From contig NZ_OZ038525.1 of assembly GCF_964036645.1 (NCBI RefSeq), positions 1,287,501 to 1,351,500 on the forward strand: DNA of 64,000 bases, given 5' to 3'. Made by a program: the position numbers and the translations under genes. A model generated the notes under the pieces. That model was not told the origin of the DNA, did not search any database, and worked only from the letters and a program-made list of their open reading frames with translations. This DNA is from Tenacibaculum sp. 190524A02b. GTDB lineage: Bacteria > Bacteroidota > Bacteroidia > Flavobacteriales > Flavobacteriaceae. This document shows, piece by piece, positions 27,722 through 37,393 of this stretch (positions are counted from its first letter, which is position 1; each line of letters begins with the position of its first letter).

Positions 27722-30691
27722 ATGAATAACGAGAATAATTGGCTGCATTATTATAAAAATAGTTTGTTTGATAGTGAAAACTTAGCTATTGACATATCAA
27801 GAATAAAAAACATATACTATCAAAACTCTTCTGATTTAAGTTCTCCTAATTTAAGTAGTAAGCAAACTACAGAGTTAGTTGATCTTGAAGAAAAACGTAT
27901 TAATAGGTTAAGAGGCATTACTAAAAAAGACAATGCAAATTGGTTTGAAATTACAGATACTGAAATACTCATTGCTCCATTTTATTTAGAATATCAAACG
28001 GATAATCCTAAATATAAAAAACGTATTTATCCTTTTTGGATTAAAGCTAGAGTTGATAGAGAAGGGCAATTAACTACTCCTAAAGAGCTATTTCCTCTTA
28101 TTGTTCGTAATTACCTTGCTCCTATTGCTGATGTAAAAAATGATTTTATTTTCTCATCTATTGACGCAGTTACTTCCGCTAGAGACATTGAGGTTCCCAC
28201 TGTAGAACACGAGGATGAAACTATTGGTTGGGATGCATATTGGAATTATGTAAGCGAAGTATTTTATGAAATTACCTTAAAAAACCTATACAACTACAAA
28301 ACAGAAAAGTATAAAACCAATTACTCACTCACCTATTTTTCAGTAAGTTCAAAAATAGCTACTGCTAAAAGTATTTTATTCATCTATGAAAATTTACTTG
28401 ATACTCCAGAAGATTTACCTTTATTATCTAAACTAATAACACCAGAAGACCGTTTCCGAAAACCACCCGTTACAGATGAAGGTTTTTTATTTTATAACCA
28501 TTTGCATTTAGGACAAATGTCTAATCAATTCCCTTTATCTATTAGTCAACGTAAAACTTTACTTTCTTATTTAACTTCGGAAGAAAATCCAGTTATGGCT
28601 GTTAATGGCCCTCCAGGAACAGGAAAAACAACACTACTACAAAGTTTAGTAGCTACTGAAGTAGTAAAAGCAGCCATTAATGGAGAAGATGCTCCTGTAA
28701 TTGTAGCTTGTTCCAATAACAACCAAGCTGTTACTAATATTATAGATAGTTTTATTAATTCAACTAGCACGTTAAGCGACTTAGCTGAACGATGGATTCC
28801 TGATTTTAATGGATACGCCACTTACCTACCCTCTAGCTCTAAAGGTGAAAAATCATTAAAAAACATTAATTATTTAAAAGGTAATTTATTTGGACATGAA
28901 GGGACTTTATGTGAACTTGAAAATGAAAACTACCTACATGATGCCGAGTATTATTTCTTAGAAAAATACAACGAATACTATAATTTAGATGAGCATTCTT
29001 TAGAAGAAGCTTGCATGCACTTACAAGAAGAAATTATTGCTATTGAAGATAAACTAATAGATAGTGTTCGTTTTTCAAATGATTTTATTTCTTGTATAAA
29101 TTCGCTAAACAAAATTTTAGTTAACACAGAAGATCATATAGAAAAAACAACGTTTGAAATTACCAAACTACATAAGTGGCGTACAGTTTTAAACGAATTA
29201 AAAGCTGCTTATAAAGAAACTAGTTTTATTGATAAAGTAGCCAAAGTTTTCACTTCTGAATCAACATCAGAAAACACTGCTCATTTATTTAAAACAGATG
29301 CTGAAATACTTAATAACAAAGAAACTTTGTTCTCTTTCATAAAGCAACAATTAGCTAATATTAATCTTTTACTGCAAGCCAATTTAAAACTAAAAAACTG
29401 GAAGCAAGAAAATAGTATTAAAGGTTATCCTTTTGTTTCTGAAGAACAAATGTGGAATTATGAATATGAAAAAATGCAAAATAATGACAAATCACATCGT
29501 TTCTTTTTTGATGAGATAGACGTTACCCTTAGGCATGAAGCATTTTTATTAGCTATTCACTACTGGGAGGCTAGATGGATTTTAGCTACGTTTGATGCTT
29601 TAGAAAGTGATGTTGAAAAAGGTACAGGCGAAAAACCTATTGGTGCTAAATGGAAAAGAAGAGCTATGTTAACTCCATGTTTTGTAGGCACTTTTTATAC
29701 GGTACCCTCTCACTTTGTATATAGCCAATTTCAGGGCGAAAGCGAACAAGGAAAACCTATTTTTGAATATTTACCTCTTTATAATTTTATTGATTTATTA
29801 ATTATTGATGAAGCTGGACAGGTTACTCCTGAAGTAAGTATTCCTTTATTTGCTTTAGCTCAAAAAGCGTTTGTGGTAGGTGATTTAAAACAAATTGAAC
29901 CAATTTGGTCAATTCCTCCTAAAATTGATATGGGAAACTTAACAGTGTTAGATATTATTGAAGAACCTGATGAATATGATTATTTAAGTAATCTAGGTTT
30001 TCTAGCTTCTAGTGGAAGCATTATGCGAATGACTCAAAATGCTTGTGAATATGAAACTACAATAAATGAAACTACAGAAAGTGGACTTATTTTGTTAGAA
30101 CATCGTAGATGTAATGATGAAATAATTGGTTTTTGTAATGAACTGGCTTACGGAGGAATTTTAAAACCTATGAAAGGAAAAGCTTCTGAAGATCAAATAT
30201 TCCCTTCAATGCTTGCTTATCATATTGAAGGAGTTAGTGAACGAAAGTATAATAGTAGATGTAATTTAAATGAAGTAAAAGCCATTATTTTATGGTTACA
30301 ACAAAATAAAGAGGCTATTCAGAAAAATTATAATGTAACCTCTGTAGAAGAAATCTTAGGAATTATTACTCCTTTTGCCAGTCAAAAATCTGAATTAGCA
30401 AAAGCACTAACTGATGCTGGTTTTAAAGTTAATGACATCAAGCTAGGAACTGTTCATGCCTTACAAGGTGCCGAACGAAATATTATTTTATTTAGTTCTG
30501 TATACAGTAAACAAGATGAAGGCACGTTGTTTTTTGATAGAGACAATAAACCAAATATGCTTAATGTAGCAGTTTCACGCGCTAAAGACAGTTTTATATT
30601 GTTTGGAGATACTAGAGTATTTGATGAAACTCAAAACACACCTTCAGGTTTACTTAAAAAGCATTTAAACATTCAAACAATGATGAATTAA
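27722..30691 (+). CDS. Large SF1 (Upf1/DNA2-like) helicase
   Basis: 989 residues. Superfamily 1 ATPase: Walker A NGPPGTGKTTLLQS (about 294-307), Walker B LLIIDEAGQVTPE (about 691-703), motif III GDLKQIEPIW, motif IV LLEHRRC, motif V LGTVHALQGAE (about 908-918) and motif VI NVAVSRAK. About 390 residues, including helical, charged stretches, are inserted between Walker A and B, and about 290 residues precede the core. No nuclease motif was noticed. It is a single-gene unit between ybaB and rocD. Large SF1 ATPases of this kind occur both as repair enzymes and in defence loci; nothing adjacent decides which. Confidence 0.85.
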   Translation: MNNENNWLHYYKNSLFDSENLAIDISRIKNIYYQNSSDLSSPNLSSKQTTELVDLEEKRINRLRGITKKDNANWFEITDTEILIAPFYLEYQTDNPKYKKRIYPFWIKARVDREGQLTTPKELFPLIVRNYLAPIADVKNDFIFSSIDAVTSARDIEVPTVEHEDETIGWDAYWNYVSEVFYEITLKNLYNYKTEKYKTNYSLTYFSVSSKIATAKSILFIYENLLDTPEDLPLLSKLITPEDRFRKPPVTDEGFLFYNHLHLGQMSNQFPLSISQRKTLLSYLTSEENPVMAVNGPPGTGKTTLLQSLVATEVVKAAINGEDAPVIVACSNNNQAVTNIIDSFINSTSTLSDLAERWIPDFNGYATYLPSSSKGEKSLKNINYLKGNLFGHEGTLCELENENYLHDAEYYFLEKYNEYYNLDEHSLEEACMHLQEEIIAIEDKLIDSVRFSNDFISCINSLNKILVNTEDHIEKTTFEITKLHKWRTVLNELKAAYKETSFIDKVAKVFTSESTSENTAHLFKTDAEILNNKETLFSFIKQQLANINLLLQANLKLKNWKQENSIKGYPFVSEEQMWNYEYEKMQNNDKSHRFFFDEIDVTLRHEAFLLAIHYWEARWILATFDALESDVEKGTGEKPIGAKWKRRAMLTPCFVGTFYTVPSHFVYSQFQGESEQGKPIFEYLPLYNFIDLLIIDEAGQVTPEVSIPLFALAQKAFVVGDLKQIEPIWSIPPKIDMGNLTVLDIIEEPDEYDYLSNLGFLASSGSIMRMTQNACEYETTINETTESGLILLEHRRCNDEIIGFCNELAYGGILKPMKGKASEDQIFPSMLAYHIEGVSERKYNSRCNLNEVKAIILWLQQNKEAIQKNYNVTSVEEILGIITPFASQKSELAKALTDAGFKVNDIKLGTVHALQGAERNIILFSSVYSKQDEGTLFFDRDNKPNMLNVAVSRAKDSFILFGDTRVFDETQNTPSGLLKKHLNIQTMMN

Positions 30692-30853
30692 TTTGTTGCA
30701 CTAATAGTAACTTTTGCTTAGAAGTTTGATATATGTGGCATCTATTAAAGTTTTGCTGCAGTTTATTAAATGCAACGGACAGACACTACGGTTAAGTATA
30801 AACATATAGTTACAATAAACATAACTATAGATTAAAAAAAAAAAAAAACACAT

Positions 30854-30890
30854 AAAAAAACGCTTGAAACCACAGTTTCAAACGTTTTTT
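30854..30890. terminator. Bidirectional terminator helicase/rocD
   Basis: AAAAAACG-C-TTGAAAC pairs with GTTTCAA-A-CGTTTTTT around CACA, with one mismatch. It lies between convergent genes. A run of 15 A residues (30834-30848) precedes it. Confidence 0.8.
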
Positions 30891-30912
30891 AATATTGTAA
30901 AGAATAAGAATA

Positions 30913-32157
30913 TTACTTTTTATACTCAGTAATAGTCTTCTTAATTATATTAATACAATCTCTTAATTGCTCTTCATTCATTACTAAAGGAGGTGCAAAA
31001 CGAATAATATTTCCATGTGTAGGCTTAGCTAGTAATCCATTATCTCGTAGCTTCATACAAATGTTCCAAGCCGTGTCGCTATCTTCAGTATCATTGATTA
31101 CTACTGCATTTAACAACCCTTTACCACGAACTAAAGTCACTAAATCATTTTCTTCGGCAAATGTCCCTAATTCTTCACGGAAAATTTTACCTAAGCGCTC
31201 AGCATTCTCAGCTAACTTTTCTTCTTTTACCACTTCTAAAGCAGCAATAGCTACAGCAGCAGCTACTGGATTTCCACCAAAAGTAGATCCATGATTACCA
31301 GGCTTAATAACATTCATAATAGCATCATTCGCTAATACAGCAGAAACAGGATACGCTCCACCACTTAATGCTTTACCTAAAATTAAAATATCTGGCTGTA
31401 CTTCTTCATGATTTACTGCTAATAATCTACCAGTACGTGCTATTCCTGTTTGAACTTCATCTGCAATAAACAATACATTATGCTTTTCACACAATGCTTT
31501 TGCAGCAGCTAAATACCCCTCAGAAGGTACATATACACCAGCCTCACCTTGAATAGGTTCAGCCATAAAACCAGCTACATTTTTATTATTCTCTAATGCT
31601 TCTTCTAAAGCCTTTAAATTATCGTATTCAATTTTGATAAATCCATTAGTAAACGGCCCAAAATTTTTACGTGCTACTGGATCATTTGAAAATGATATAA
31701 TTGTAGTTGTTCTTCCATGAAAATTGTTTTTACAAACAATTATCTGCGCTTCATTTTCTTCAATTCCTTTAACTTCATAAGCCCATTTTCTACAAAGCTT
31801 TAAAGCAGTTTCTACCGCTTCAGCTCCAGTGTTCATTGGTAATAACTTATCAAATCCAAAATATTCTGTAGCGTATTTTTCATACTGACCTAACATGTCA
31901 TTATAAAAAGCACGAGATGTTAATGTTAAGGTTTGAGCTTGATTCACCATTGCTCCAACAATTTTTGGATGGCAGTGTCCTTGGTTTACAGCAGAGTAAG
32001 CCGAAAGAAAATCATAATACTTCTTACCTTCTACATCCCATACATAAACACCTTCTCCTTTACTTAATACTACAGGTAACGGGTGATAATTATGAGCTCC
32101 ATACTTGTTCTCTAAATCGATTGCTTGCTGTGAAGTTAACTTTTCTAAAACAGCCAT
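30913..32157 (-). CDS. rocD: Ornithine--oxo-acid aminotransferase
   Basis: 414 residues. Class III PLP aminotransferase that converts ornithine and 2-oxoglutarate to glutamate semialdehyde and glutamate, linking arginine breakdown to proline and glutamate. Diagnostic blocks are [17 protein letters not shown] (about 50-66), [14 protein letters not shown] (PLP aspartate D233) and the PLP lysine K262 in [14 protein letters not shown]. Length matches OAT. It has a long leader of unknown content and no recognised promoter box. No arginase or proline gene is adjacent. Confidence 0.95.
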   Translation of the reverse strand: MAVLEKLTSQQAIDLENKYGAHNYHPLPVVLSKGEGVYVWDVEGKKYYDFLSAYSAVNQGHCHPKIVGAMVNQAQTLTLTSRAFYNDMLGQYEKYATEYFGFDKLLPMNTGAEAVETALKLCRKWAYEVKGIEENEAQIIVCKNNFHGRTTTIISFSNDPVARKNFGPFTNGFIKIEYDNLKALEEALENNKNVAGFMAEPIQGEAGVYVPSEGYLAAAKALCEKHNVLFIADEVQTGIARTGRLLAVNHEEVQPDILILGKALSGGAYPVSAVLANDAIMNVIKPGNHGSTFGGNPVAAAVAIAALEVVKEEKLAENAERLGKIFREELGTFAEENDLVTLVRGKGLLNAVVINDTEDSDTAWNICMKLRDNGLLAKPTHGNIIRFAPPLVMNEEQLRDCINIIKKTITEYKK

Positions 32158-32486
32158 TCTTTAATTTTTTAAAAATTTATTAAATAACCATTCCTACTAT
32201 ACCTTTATTTTCTCGAAGAACTCGAAAAAGCAGCGTGGGAGAGAAATCATCCCTTAAGAGGTGTGCAAATTACTAAATATTGGCTGTTTAATAAAATATA
32301 TTTTTTGTAAAAAAAATCAAACAAATATTATTCAACTCTTTTTATTTTAATAAATTAGTATTATTAAGTTTTATTTTTTAAAACCTAACCTCTTGATTTT
32401 TTATAACACTTTTTATAAAAAAATATAAACAGTGACTTTTCTACTTTATAGTGTCAAAATAAATAACTAAAAAATCAAAAATCAAA
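32158..32486. other. 329-base divergent gap with a GC-richer island before rocD
   Basis: Mostly AT-rich. Positions about 32216-32275 are markedly less AT-rich and contain a tandem CTCGAA (at 32212-32225) and the pairable bases GGGA/TCCC on the rocD strand. This would fall in the rocD leader. It matches no riboswitch consensus that I can recognise. No TAnnTTTG box was found for either rocD or the channel gene. Confidence 0.35.
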
Positions 32487-33644
32487 ATGAAACAAATTCT
32501 AGAAACTTACAACAATGTTACAGGAACTTTAGGAGCTCCTATTGGTGCTTTAATTATTCTTATTATAGGATGGTTTATAGCTGGTTTAGTAAAAAAACTT
32601 ATCTCTAACTTATTTCACAAAAGTGGACTTAATAAAACATTTAGTAATAGTAAGGTAGATATTGGGAAACTAGTAGCTAAACTTGTCTATTTTTTACTAA
32701 TGATATTTGTATTTACACTTGCATTAGATAAACTAGGAATGACTAGCGTTTTAGAACCAGCAAAAAACTTACTAAATGGCTTTACTGATTTTATACCAAA
32801 TATTATTGGTGCTGGATTAGTGGGATATATTGGCTATATGCTAGCAACCATAGTTTCAGAACTAGTAGGAATGTCTGGTGAAGTAATTCAAAAGTTTGCT
32901 CCAAAACTTAATCTTCCCGAAAATATTAACCTTGTTGATATTTTAAAAAAGGTAGTTTTTATTTTTATATTTATTCCTCTTTTAATCTCTTCCTTAAATA
33001 TTTTAAATATACATTCAGTTTCAGATCCAGCCACTGCTATGCTTCAATCTTTTTTTAATGCCATTCCAAAAGTATTAGTAGCTTCTTTAATATTAATCGT
33101 ATTTGTTGTAGGTGGTAAATTTCTTAGCAACCTTTTAAAAGAGTTATTAGATAGTTTAAATTTAAATCAAGTACTACAAAAAGCAGGATTAAACTCTTTA
33201 TTTGGTACTACCAATACTGAGAAGTTAATAGCTAATATTGTTTATGCCTTTATTATTTTATTTGGAATTATCACTGCTATAGATAAATTAGAATTCCATA
33301 AACTATCAGAAATCATACATACAGTAGTAGCATTAGGCGGTAATATTTTATTTGGACTTATTATTCTTGCAATAGGAAATTGGATAGCTAATCTTGCAGC
33401 AACTAACTTTACAAAAACTGATGATAACCCTTTTGTAGCTAATGTTATTAAAATAGCCATTATTGCTATATTTTTAGCTATTGGATTACGAAAAATGGGA
33501 ATTGCAGATGATATTATCAACTTAGCTTTTGGAATTACTTTAGGAGCTATTGCTTTAACTATTGTCTTATCTTTTGGATTAGGAGGAAAAGAAGCAGCTG
33601 GTAAACAAATGGAAAAAATTATAGATAAATTTAATAAGAAATAA
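32487..33644 (+). CDS. Mechanosensitive-channel-like protein with TM-helix repeats
   Basis: 385 residues, almost entirely hydrophobic, built from repeated pairs of membrane helices of the TM_helix type found in CmpX-like proteins of the MscS superfamily. Three or four similar units can be seen, each with a glycine-rich helix followed by a short polar link (for example ILIIGWFIAGLVKKLI and LAIGNWIANLAATNF). The soluble MscS beta domain is absent, so a gated pore is uncertain. It sits in the inner membrane. It is a single-gene unit with its own terminator. Confidence 0.75.
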   Translation: MKQILETYNNVTGTLGAPIGALIILIIGWFIAGLVKKLISNLFHKSGLNKTFSNSKVDIGKLVAKLVYFLLMIFVFTLALDKLGMTSVLEPAKNLLNGFTDFIPNIIGAGLVGYIGYMLATIVSELVGMSGEVIQKFAPKLNLPENINLVDILKKVVFIFIFIPLLISSLNILNIHSVSDPATAMLQSFFNAIPKVLVASLILIVFVVGGKFLSNLLKELLDSLNLNQVLQKAGLNSLFGTTNTEKLIANIVYAFIILFGIITAIDKLEFHKLSEIIHTVVALGGNILFGLIILAIGNWIANLAATNFTKTDDNPFVANVIKIAIIAIFLAIGLRKMGIADDIINLAFGITLGAIALTIVLSFGLGGKEAAGKQMEKIIDKFNKK

Positions 33645-33665
33645 AAAAAATCTACAATCTTTTAC

Positions 33666-33693
33666 AAAAGCATCTCTATTGAGGTGCTTTTTT
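33666..33693 (+). terminator. Terminator of the channel-like gene
   Basis: AAAAGCATCTC pairs with GAGGTGCTTTT (one G-T wobble) around TATT, followed by TTT. Confidence 0.8.
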
Positions 33694-33707
33694 AGTAGGA
33701 CTTTTCC

Positions 33708-33715
33708 TAATTTTG
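33708..33715 (+). promoter_or_regulatory. Predicted -7 box of the rlmD operon (TAATTTTG)
   Basis: TAATTTTG matches TAnnTTTG, 23 bases before the rlmD ATG and just after the upstream terminator. Confidence 0.55.
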
Positions 33716-33738
33716 CAATTCCTAAAATTTTATAAGAA

Positions 33739-35190
33739 ATGCCAAGAAGAGAACGCAATAAATTTGTCAAAAGAGGTCAGATTCTAGAAATTTTAATTGA
33801 AGATTATGCCTTTGGAGGTAAAGGTATTGGTAGAATTCGTTCAGAACTGGGTGAATTTGTTGTTTTTGTACCAAACACCCTTCCTGGACAGCTTGTAAAA
33901 GCTAGAGTAGATAAATCTAAAAGAACGTATGCTGAATGTAAACTTTTAGATGTTATAGAAACTTCTAAAGATGAAATAATTTCTTCATATCAAGAAATCC
34001 CTGGAGCTCCTTATATTAAACTTCCTATAGAAAAGCAACATGAGTATAAATATGATAGTACCATGTCTTTGTTTAAGAAAATTGGAAAAATAGACCAAAT
34101 TGAAGATTATTTTGATGAATTTGTTTCTTCTCCAAACTCATTTCATTATAGAAATAAAATGGAATATAGTTTTTCTGCTATTGGGTACGATAATGAAAAG
34201 AAAACAGATATAGATGAATTTACACTAGGTTTTAAAAGAAGAGGTACTTGGTGGATTGGTGAAAACTTGAATAAAGATAGTGGACTTTTTGATGCCGAGT
34301 TCGAAAACAATTTATATAAAATAAGAGACTATTGTAAAGAAACAGACTTAAGCCCTTGGCACGCTCCTAAAAAAGAAGGTTTTTTCAGGTATTTTGTCGT
34401 AAGAAAATCATACAAAACCAACGAGTTACTATTTAATCTAGTAACTACTTCTTATGATTTACCTCAATTTGATTTGAATCAGTTTTCAAATTTTTTAGTT
34501 AGTTTATTTGGTGACAGAGTCGCTGGACTATTACATACAATTAATGATGAAACTGGTGATAGAACTATTGCTACATCAGGCTCCATTAATTTAGTATATG
34601 GTAAAGATAAAATTGTAGAAGAGCTTTTAAACTTAAATTTTGAAATTAGTATGAAAAGCTTTTTTCAAACCAACCCTAAATCTGCTGAAAAATTATACAC
34701 TAAAGTGGTAGATTATGCGCTTGAAAAAAAGGAAGCTATTGATAATACAGTGGTAATGGATTTGTTTTGTGGTACAGGAACTATTGGACAAATAATAGCC
34801 TCGAAAGCCAATAATACTAAAATCATAGGAGTAGATATTGTCTCTTCCGCTATAAAAGATGCTAAGAAAAATGCCAAACGCAATAATATTGAAGGCGTAG
34901 AATTTTACGCTGCTGATGTAGGTAAATTTTTATTAGAACATCCTCAATACAGAAATAAAATAAGAACTATTATTCTAGACCCTGCTAGAGCTGGTATAGC
35001 TCCAAAAACCCTTAAAAAAATCATAAATTTAAATGCAGATAGAATGGTTTATGTATCTTGTAACCCTGCTACTCAAGCTAGAGATACTGAAACACTATCA
35101 AATGCTGGTTATAAAATCAAAAAAATTAGTTTAGTAGATCAGTTTCCACATACATCACACATAGAAACTGTAGTTTTATTTGAAAAATAA
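33739..35190 (+). CDS. rlmD: 23S rRNA (uracil-5-)-methyltransferase, RlmD type
   Basis: 483 residues. SAM-dependent m5U methyltransferase of the TrmA/RlmC/RlmD family. An N-terminal TRAM domain (about 10-70, with DYAFGGKGIGRI) is followed by the central domain and the Rossmann fold. The SAM motif is VMDLFCGTGTIGQ (about 338-350), the LDPARAGIAPK loop follows, and the catalytic cysteine is in VYVSCNPATQARD. The four cysteines that hold a [4Fe-4S] cluster in E. coli RlmD are missing: the region carries IPGAPYIKLPIEKQ instead. It heads an operon with the DUF6452 and DUF6048 genes. Confidence 0.88.
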   Translation: MPRRERNKFVKRGQILEILIEDYAFGGKGIGRIRSELGEFVVFVPNTLPGQLVKARVDKSKRTYAECKLLDVIETSKDEIISSYQEIPGAPYIKLPIEKQHEYKYDSTMSLFKKIGKIDQIEDYFDEFVSSPNSFHYRNKMEYSFSAIGYDNEKKTDIDEFTLGFKRRGTWWIGENLNKDSGLFDAEFENNLYKIRDYCKETDLSPWHAPKKEGFFRYFVVRKSYKTNELLFNLVTTSYDLPQFDLNQFSNFLVSLFGDRVAGLLHTINDETGDRTIATSGSINLVYGKDKIVEELLNLNFEISMKSFFQTNPKSAEKLYTKVVDYALEKKEAIDNTVVMDLFCGTGTIGQIIASKANNTKIIGVDIVSSAIKDAKKNAKRNNIEGVEFYAADVGKFLLEHPQYRNKIRTIILDPARAGIAPKTLKKIINLNADRMVYVSCNPATQARDTETLSNAGYKIKKISLVDQFPHTSHIETVVLFEK

Positions 35191-35195
35191 TAGTA

Positions 35196-35687
35196 ATGAA
35201 AAAATATTTCTTTATAATTTCAGCACTTGGCTTTATCTTTCTTTCTTCTTGTGAAAAAGATGATTTCTGCGTGCAAACACCTATTACACCTAGTTTAATA
35301 TTACGCTTCTATGATAAAAGTGATGCTACAAAATTAAAAAGTGTACAACGTTTTTCAATTGTAGCTGCAAGTAAAGGAACAGATAGTTTATTTACTGGTC
35401 AAAATACAGACTCTATAGCTATTCCTTTAAATGGATTAGCTAATAAGACGGTATATACCTTAAAAATGAATGATATAAATAACCTAGCTGTAGATAACAA
35501 AACAGCCACATTAACTATTGATTATTCTGTTGAAGAAGAATACATATCTAGGTCTTGTGGATACCGCTTTATTTTTAAAGATATAAAAATCTCTAGCTCA
35601 AGTCCTTCTTGGATAGATAGATTATCTACAAACGAAGTCTCTATAGTCAACCTACAAAACAAAGCGCATGTACAAGTATTTCATTAG
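35196..35687 (+). CDS. DUF6452 lipoprotein
   Basis: 163 residues. Lipoprotein signal MKKYFFIISALGFIFLSSC (cysteine 19), then a conserved EKDDFCVQTPITPSLILRFYD start typical of DUF6452. The rest is beta-rich and ends in a short variable tail. No function is known. It starts five bases after rlmD and overlaps the next gene by 20 bases, so all three are co-translated. Location should be the periplasmic face of the inner or outer membrane. Confidence 0.8.
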   Translation: MKKYFFIISALGFIFLSSCEKDDFCVQTPITPSLILRFYDKSDATKLKSVQRFSIVAASKGTDSLFTGQNTDSIAIPLNGLANKTVYTLKMNDINNLAVDNKTATLTIDYSVEEEYISRSCGYRFIFKDIKISSSSPSWIDRLSTNEVSIVNLQNKAHVQVFH

Positions 35688-36384
35688 TATTTGTTTACTT
35701 TTAATCAGCTTAAATACTTTTGGTCAAAAAGCAAAAAGTAAAACTATTAAAAAGGATACAATAACCTACAAAACAGGATATGGAATTAGAGTTGGAATAG
35801 ATTTAAGTAAACCTACTCTTTCTTTTATTGAAAAATCATATAGGGGGCTAGAAATTATTGGTGATTATAGAATTGCCAAAAACTGGTATATTGCTTCCGA
35901 GCTTGGTTACGAAAAAGAAACATCTGTTGAAGATTTCACTACCTCTACAGCTACAGGATCTTATATTAGAATAGGTGCAAATTTTAATGCTTATAAAAAT
36001 TGGTTAGATATGAATAATGAGATTTTTATAGGTGGTCGTTACGGCTTAGCCATTTTTGATCACTCTTTAGATAGTTATACACCTAATGTAACTACAGGAG
36101 TAAATAATACACCTCCATATTTCCCTACCACAGAAATAAATGAACCTAGAACTGAAACAGGTTTAAACGCTCATTGGGCAGAAATACAATTAGGGATTAA
36201 AGTGGAAACCTTTAAAAATTTATTTTTAGGTGCTAGTTTTGCTTATAAAATTGGTATTAACATACAAGATCAAACTAATTTTAAAACACTTTACGTTCCT
36301 GGATTTAATAGAGTTTTTGAAAATGGTACTGGATTTGGGTTTAACTATACAATTTCTTACTTAATTCCTTTTGTTAATAAGTAA
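35668..36384 (+). CDS. DUF6048 outer-membrane barrel-like protein
   Basis: 238 residues. Signal peptide MYKYFISICLLLISLNTFGQ, then a beta-rich protein with alternating residues (GYGIRVGIDLSKPTL, YIRIGANFNAYKNW) and a terminal strand GFNYTISYLIPFVNK, like an outer-membrane barrel of 8-10 strands. It matches the DUF6048 family. It overlaps the DUF6452 lipoprotein gene by 20 bases; a lipoprotein and barrel pair translated together may form one outer-membrane complex, which is inference. Confidence 0.8.
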   Translation: MYKYFISICLLLISLNTFGQKAKSKTIKKDTITYKTGYGIRVGIDLSKPTLSFIEKSYRGLEIIGDYRIAKNWYIASELGYEKETSVEDFTTSTATGSYIRIGANFNAYKNWLDMNNEIFIGGRYGLAIFDHSLDSYTPNVTTGVNNTPPYFPTTEINEPRTETGLNAHWAEIQLGIKVETFKNLFLGASFAYKIGINIQDQTNFKTLYVPGFNRVFENGTGFGFNYTISYLIPFVNK

Positions 36385-36444
36385 TTTAGTTGCTTACGCT
36401 TGATTTCACTACCTTTACTGCGTAAAAAATAAAACTTATTAACA

Positions 36445-37392
36445 ATGAATAGAATTCCAAGCGTAAATTTACAAGACTTTTTATCTAACGATGAAACACG
36501 TAAACAAAAATTCATCAATGAAATAGGGAACGCTTACGAAAACATAGGTTTTGTTGCTTTAAAAGGACACTTCTTAGATGATCAATTAGTTGAAGACTTA
36601 TATACAGAAATTAAAAACTTTTTCAATCTACCTCTTGAGGTAAAACAAAAATATGAGATTCCGGGTATTGGAGGCCAAAGAGGCTATGTTTCATTTGGAA
36701 AAGAATCTGCAAAAGGAAAAAAAGAAGGAGATTTAAAAGAGTTTTGGCATTTTGGACAATATGTAGATAACAATCCTGTATTAGAAGCTGAATACCCTGC
36801 TAATGTTGAGGTTACTGAATTACCTAAATTTAATGAAGTAGGAAAAAAAACCTATCAAATGTTAGAAAAAACAGCTCAATATGTATTGCGTTCACTAGCT
36901 TTACATTTAGGTTTAGAGGAAACATATTTTGATAAGTATATTAAAAATGGTAATAGTATTTTACGTCCTATCCACTACCCTCCAATTACTGAAGAACCTA
37001 AAGGAGCTGTAAGAGCTGCCGCTCATGGAGACATTAATTTAATCACTTTACTAATGGGATCACACGGAAAAGGCTTACAAGTACAAAATCATAAAGGTGA
37101 ATGGATTGACGCTATTGCTCAACCAGATGAATTAATGATTAATGTAGGCGATATGCTTTCTCGTCATAGTAATAATAAATTAAAATCAACAATACACCGT
37201 GTTGTAAACCCTCCAAAAGAATCTTGGGGAACTTCTCGTTTTTCAATCCCTTTCTTTATGCATCCTATTTCAGAAATGAAATTAGATGTTTTAGAAAACT
37301 GTATAGATGAAAATAACCCGAAGCAATTTGAAGATATTACTGCTGGTGAATTCTTAAATGAGCGTTTACGTGAATTGGGATTAATAAAATAA
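36445..37392 (+). CDS. 2-oxoglutarate/Fe(II) oxygenase (isopenicillin N synthase family)
   Basis: 315 residues, the DIOX_N plus 2OG-FeII_Oxy architecture. Iron is held by H and D of HGDINLITLL (about 194-203) and by the histidine in STIHRVVNP (about 249-257); 2-oxoglutarate is bound by the RFSIPFF arginine and serine. The N-terminal GFVALKGH and GQRGYVSFG blocks are typical. Substrate is unknown: the family covers oxidation of many small molecules. It is two bases before the SUI1 gene, so the two are co-transcribed. Confidence 0.9.
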   Translation: MNRIPSVNLQDFLSNDETRKQKFINEIGNAYENIGFVALKGHFLDDQLVEDLYTEIKNFFNLPLEVKQKYEIPGIGGQRGYVSFGKESAKGKKEGDLKEFWHFGQYVDNNPVLEAEYPANVEVTELPKFNEVGKKTYQMLEKTAQYVLRSLALHLGLEETYFDKYIKNGNSILRPIHYPPITEEPKGAVRAAAHGDINLITLLMGSHGKGLQVQNHKGEWIDAIAQPDELMINVGDMLSRHSNNKLKSTIHRVVNPPKESWGTSRFSIPFFMHPISEMKLDVLENCIDENNPKQFEDITAGEFLNERLRELGLIK

Positions 37393-37393
37393 A

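Noticed and set aside
32158..32486. tRNA or known riboswitch in the rocD/channel gap
   Set aside because: No cloverleaf, T-loop or riboswitch consensus could be found on either strand.
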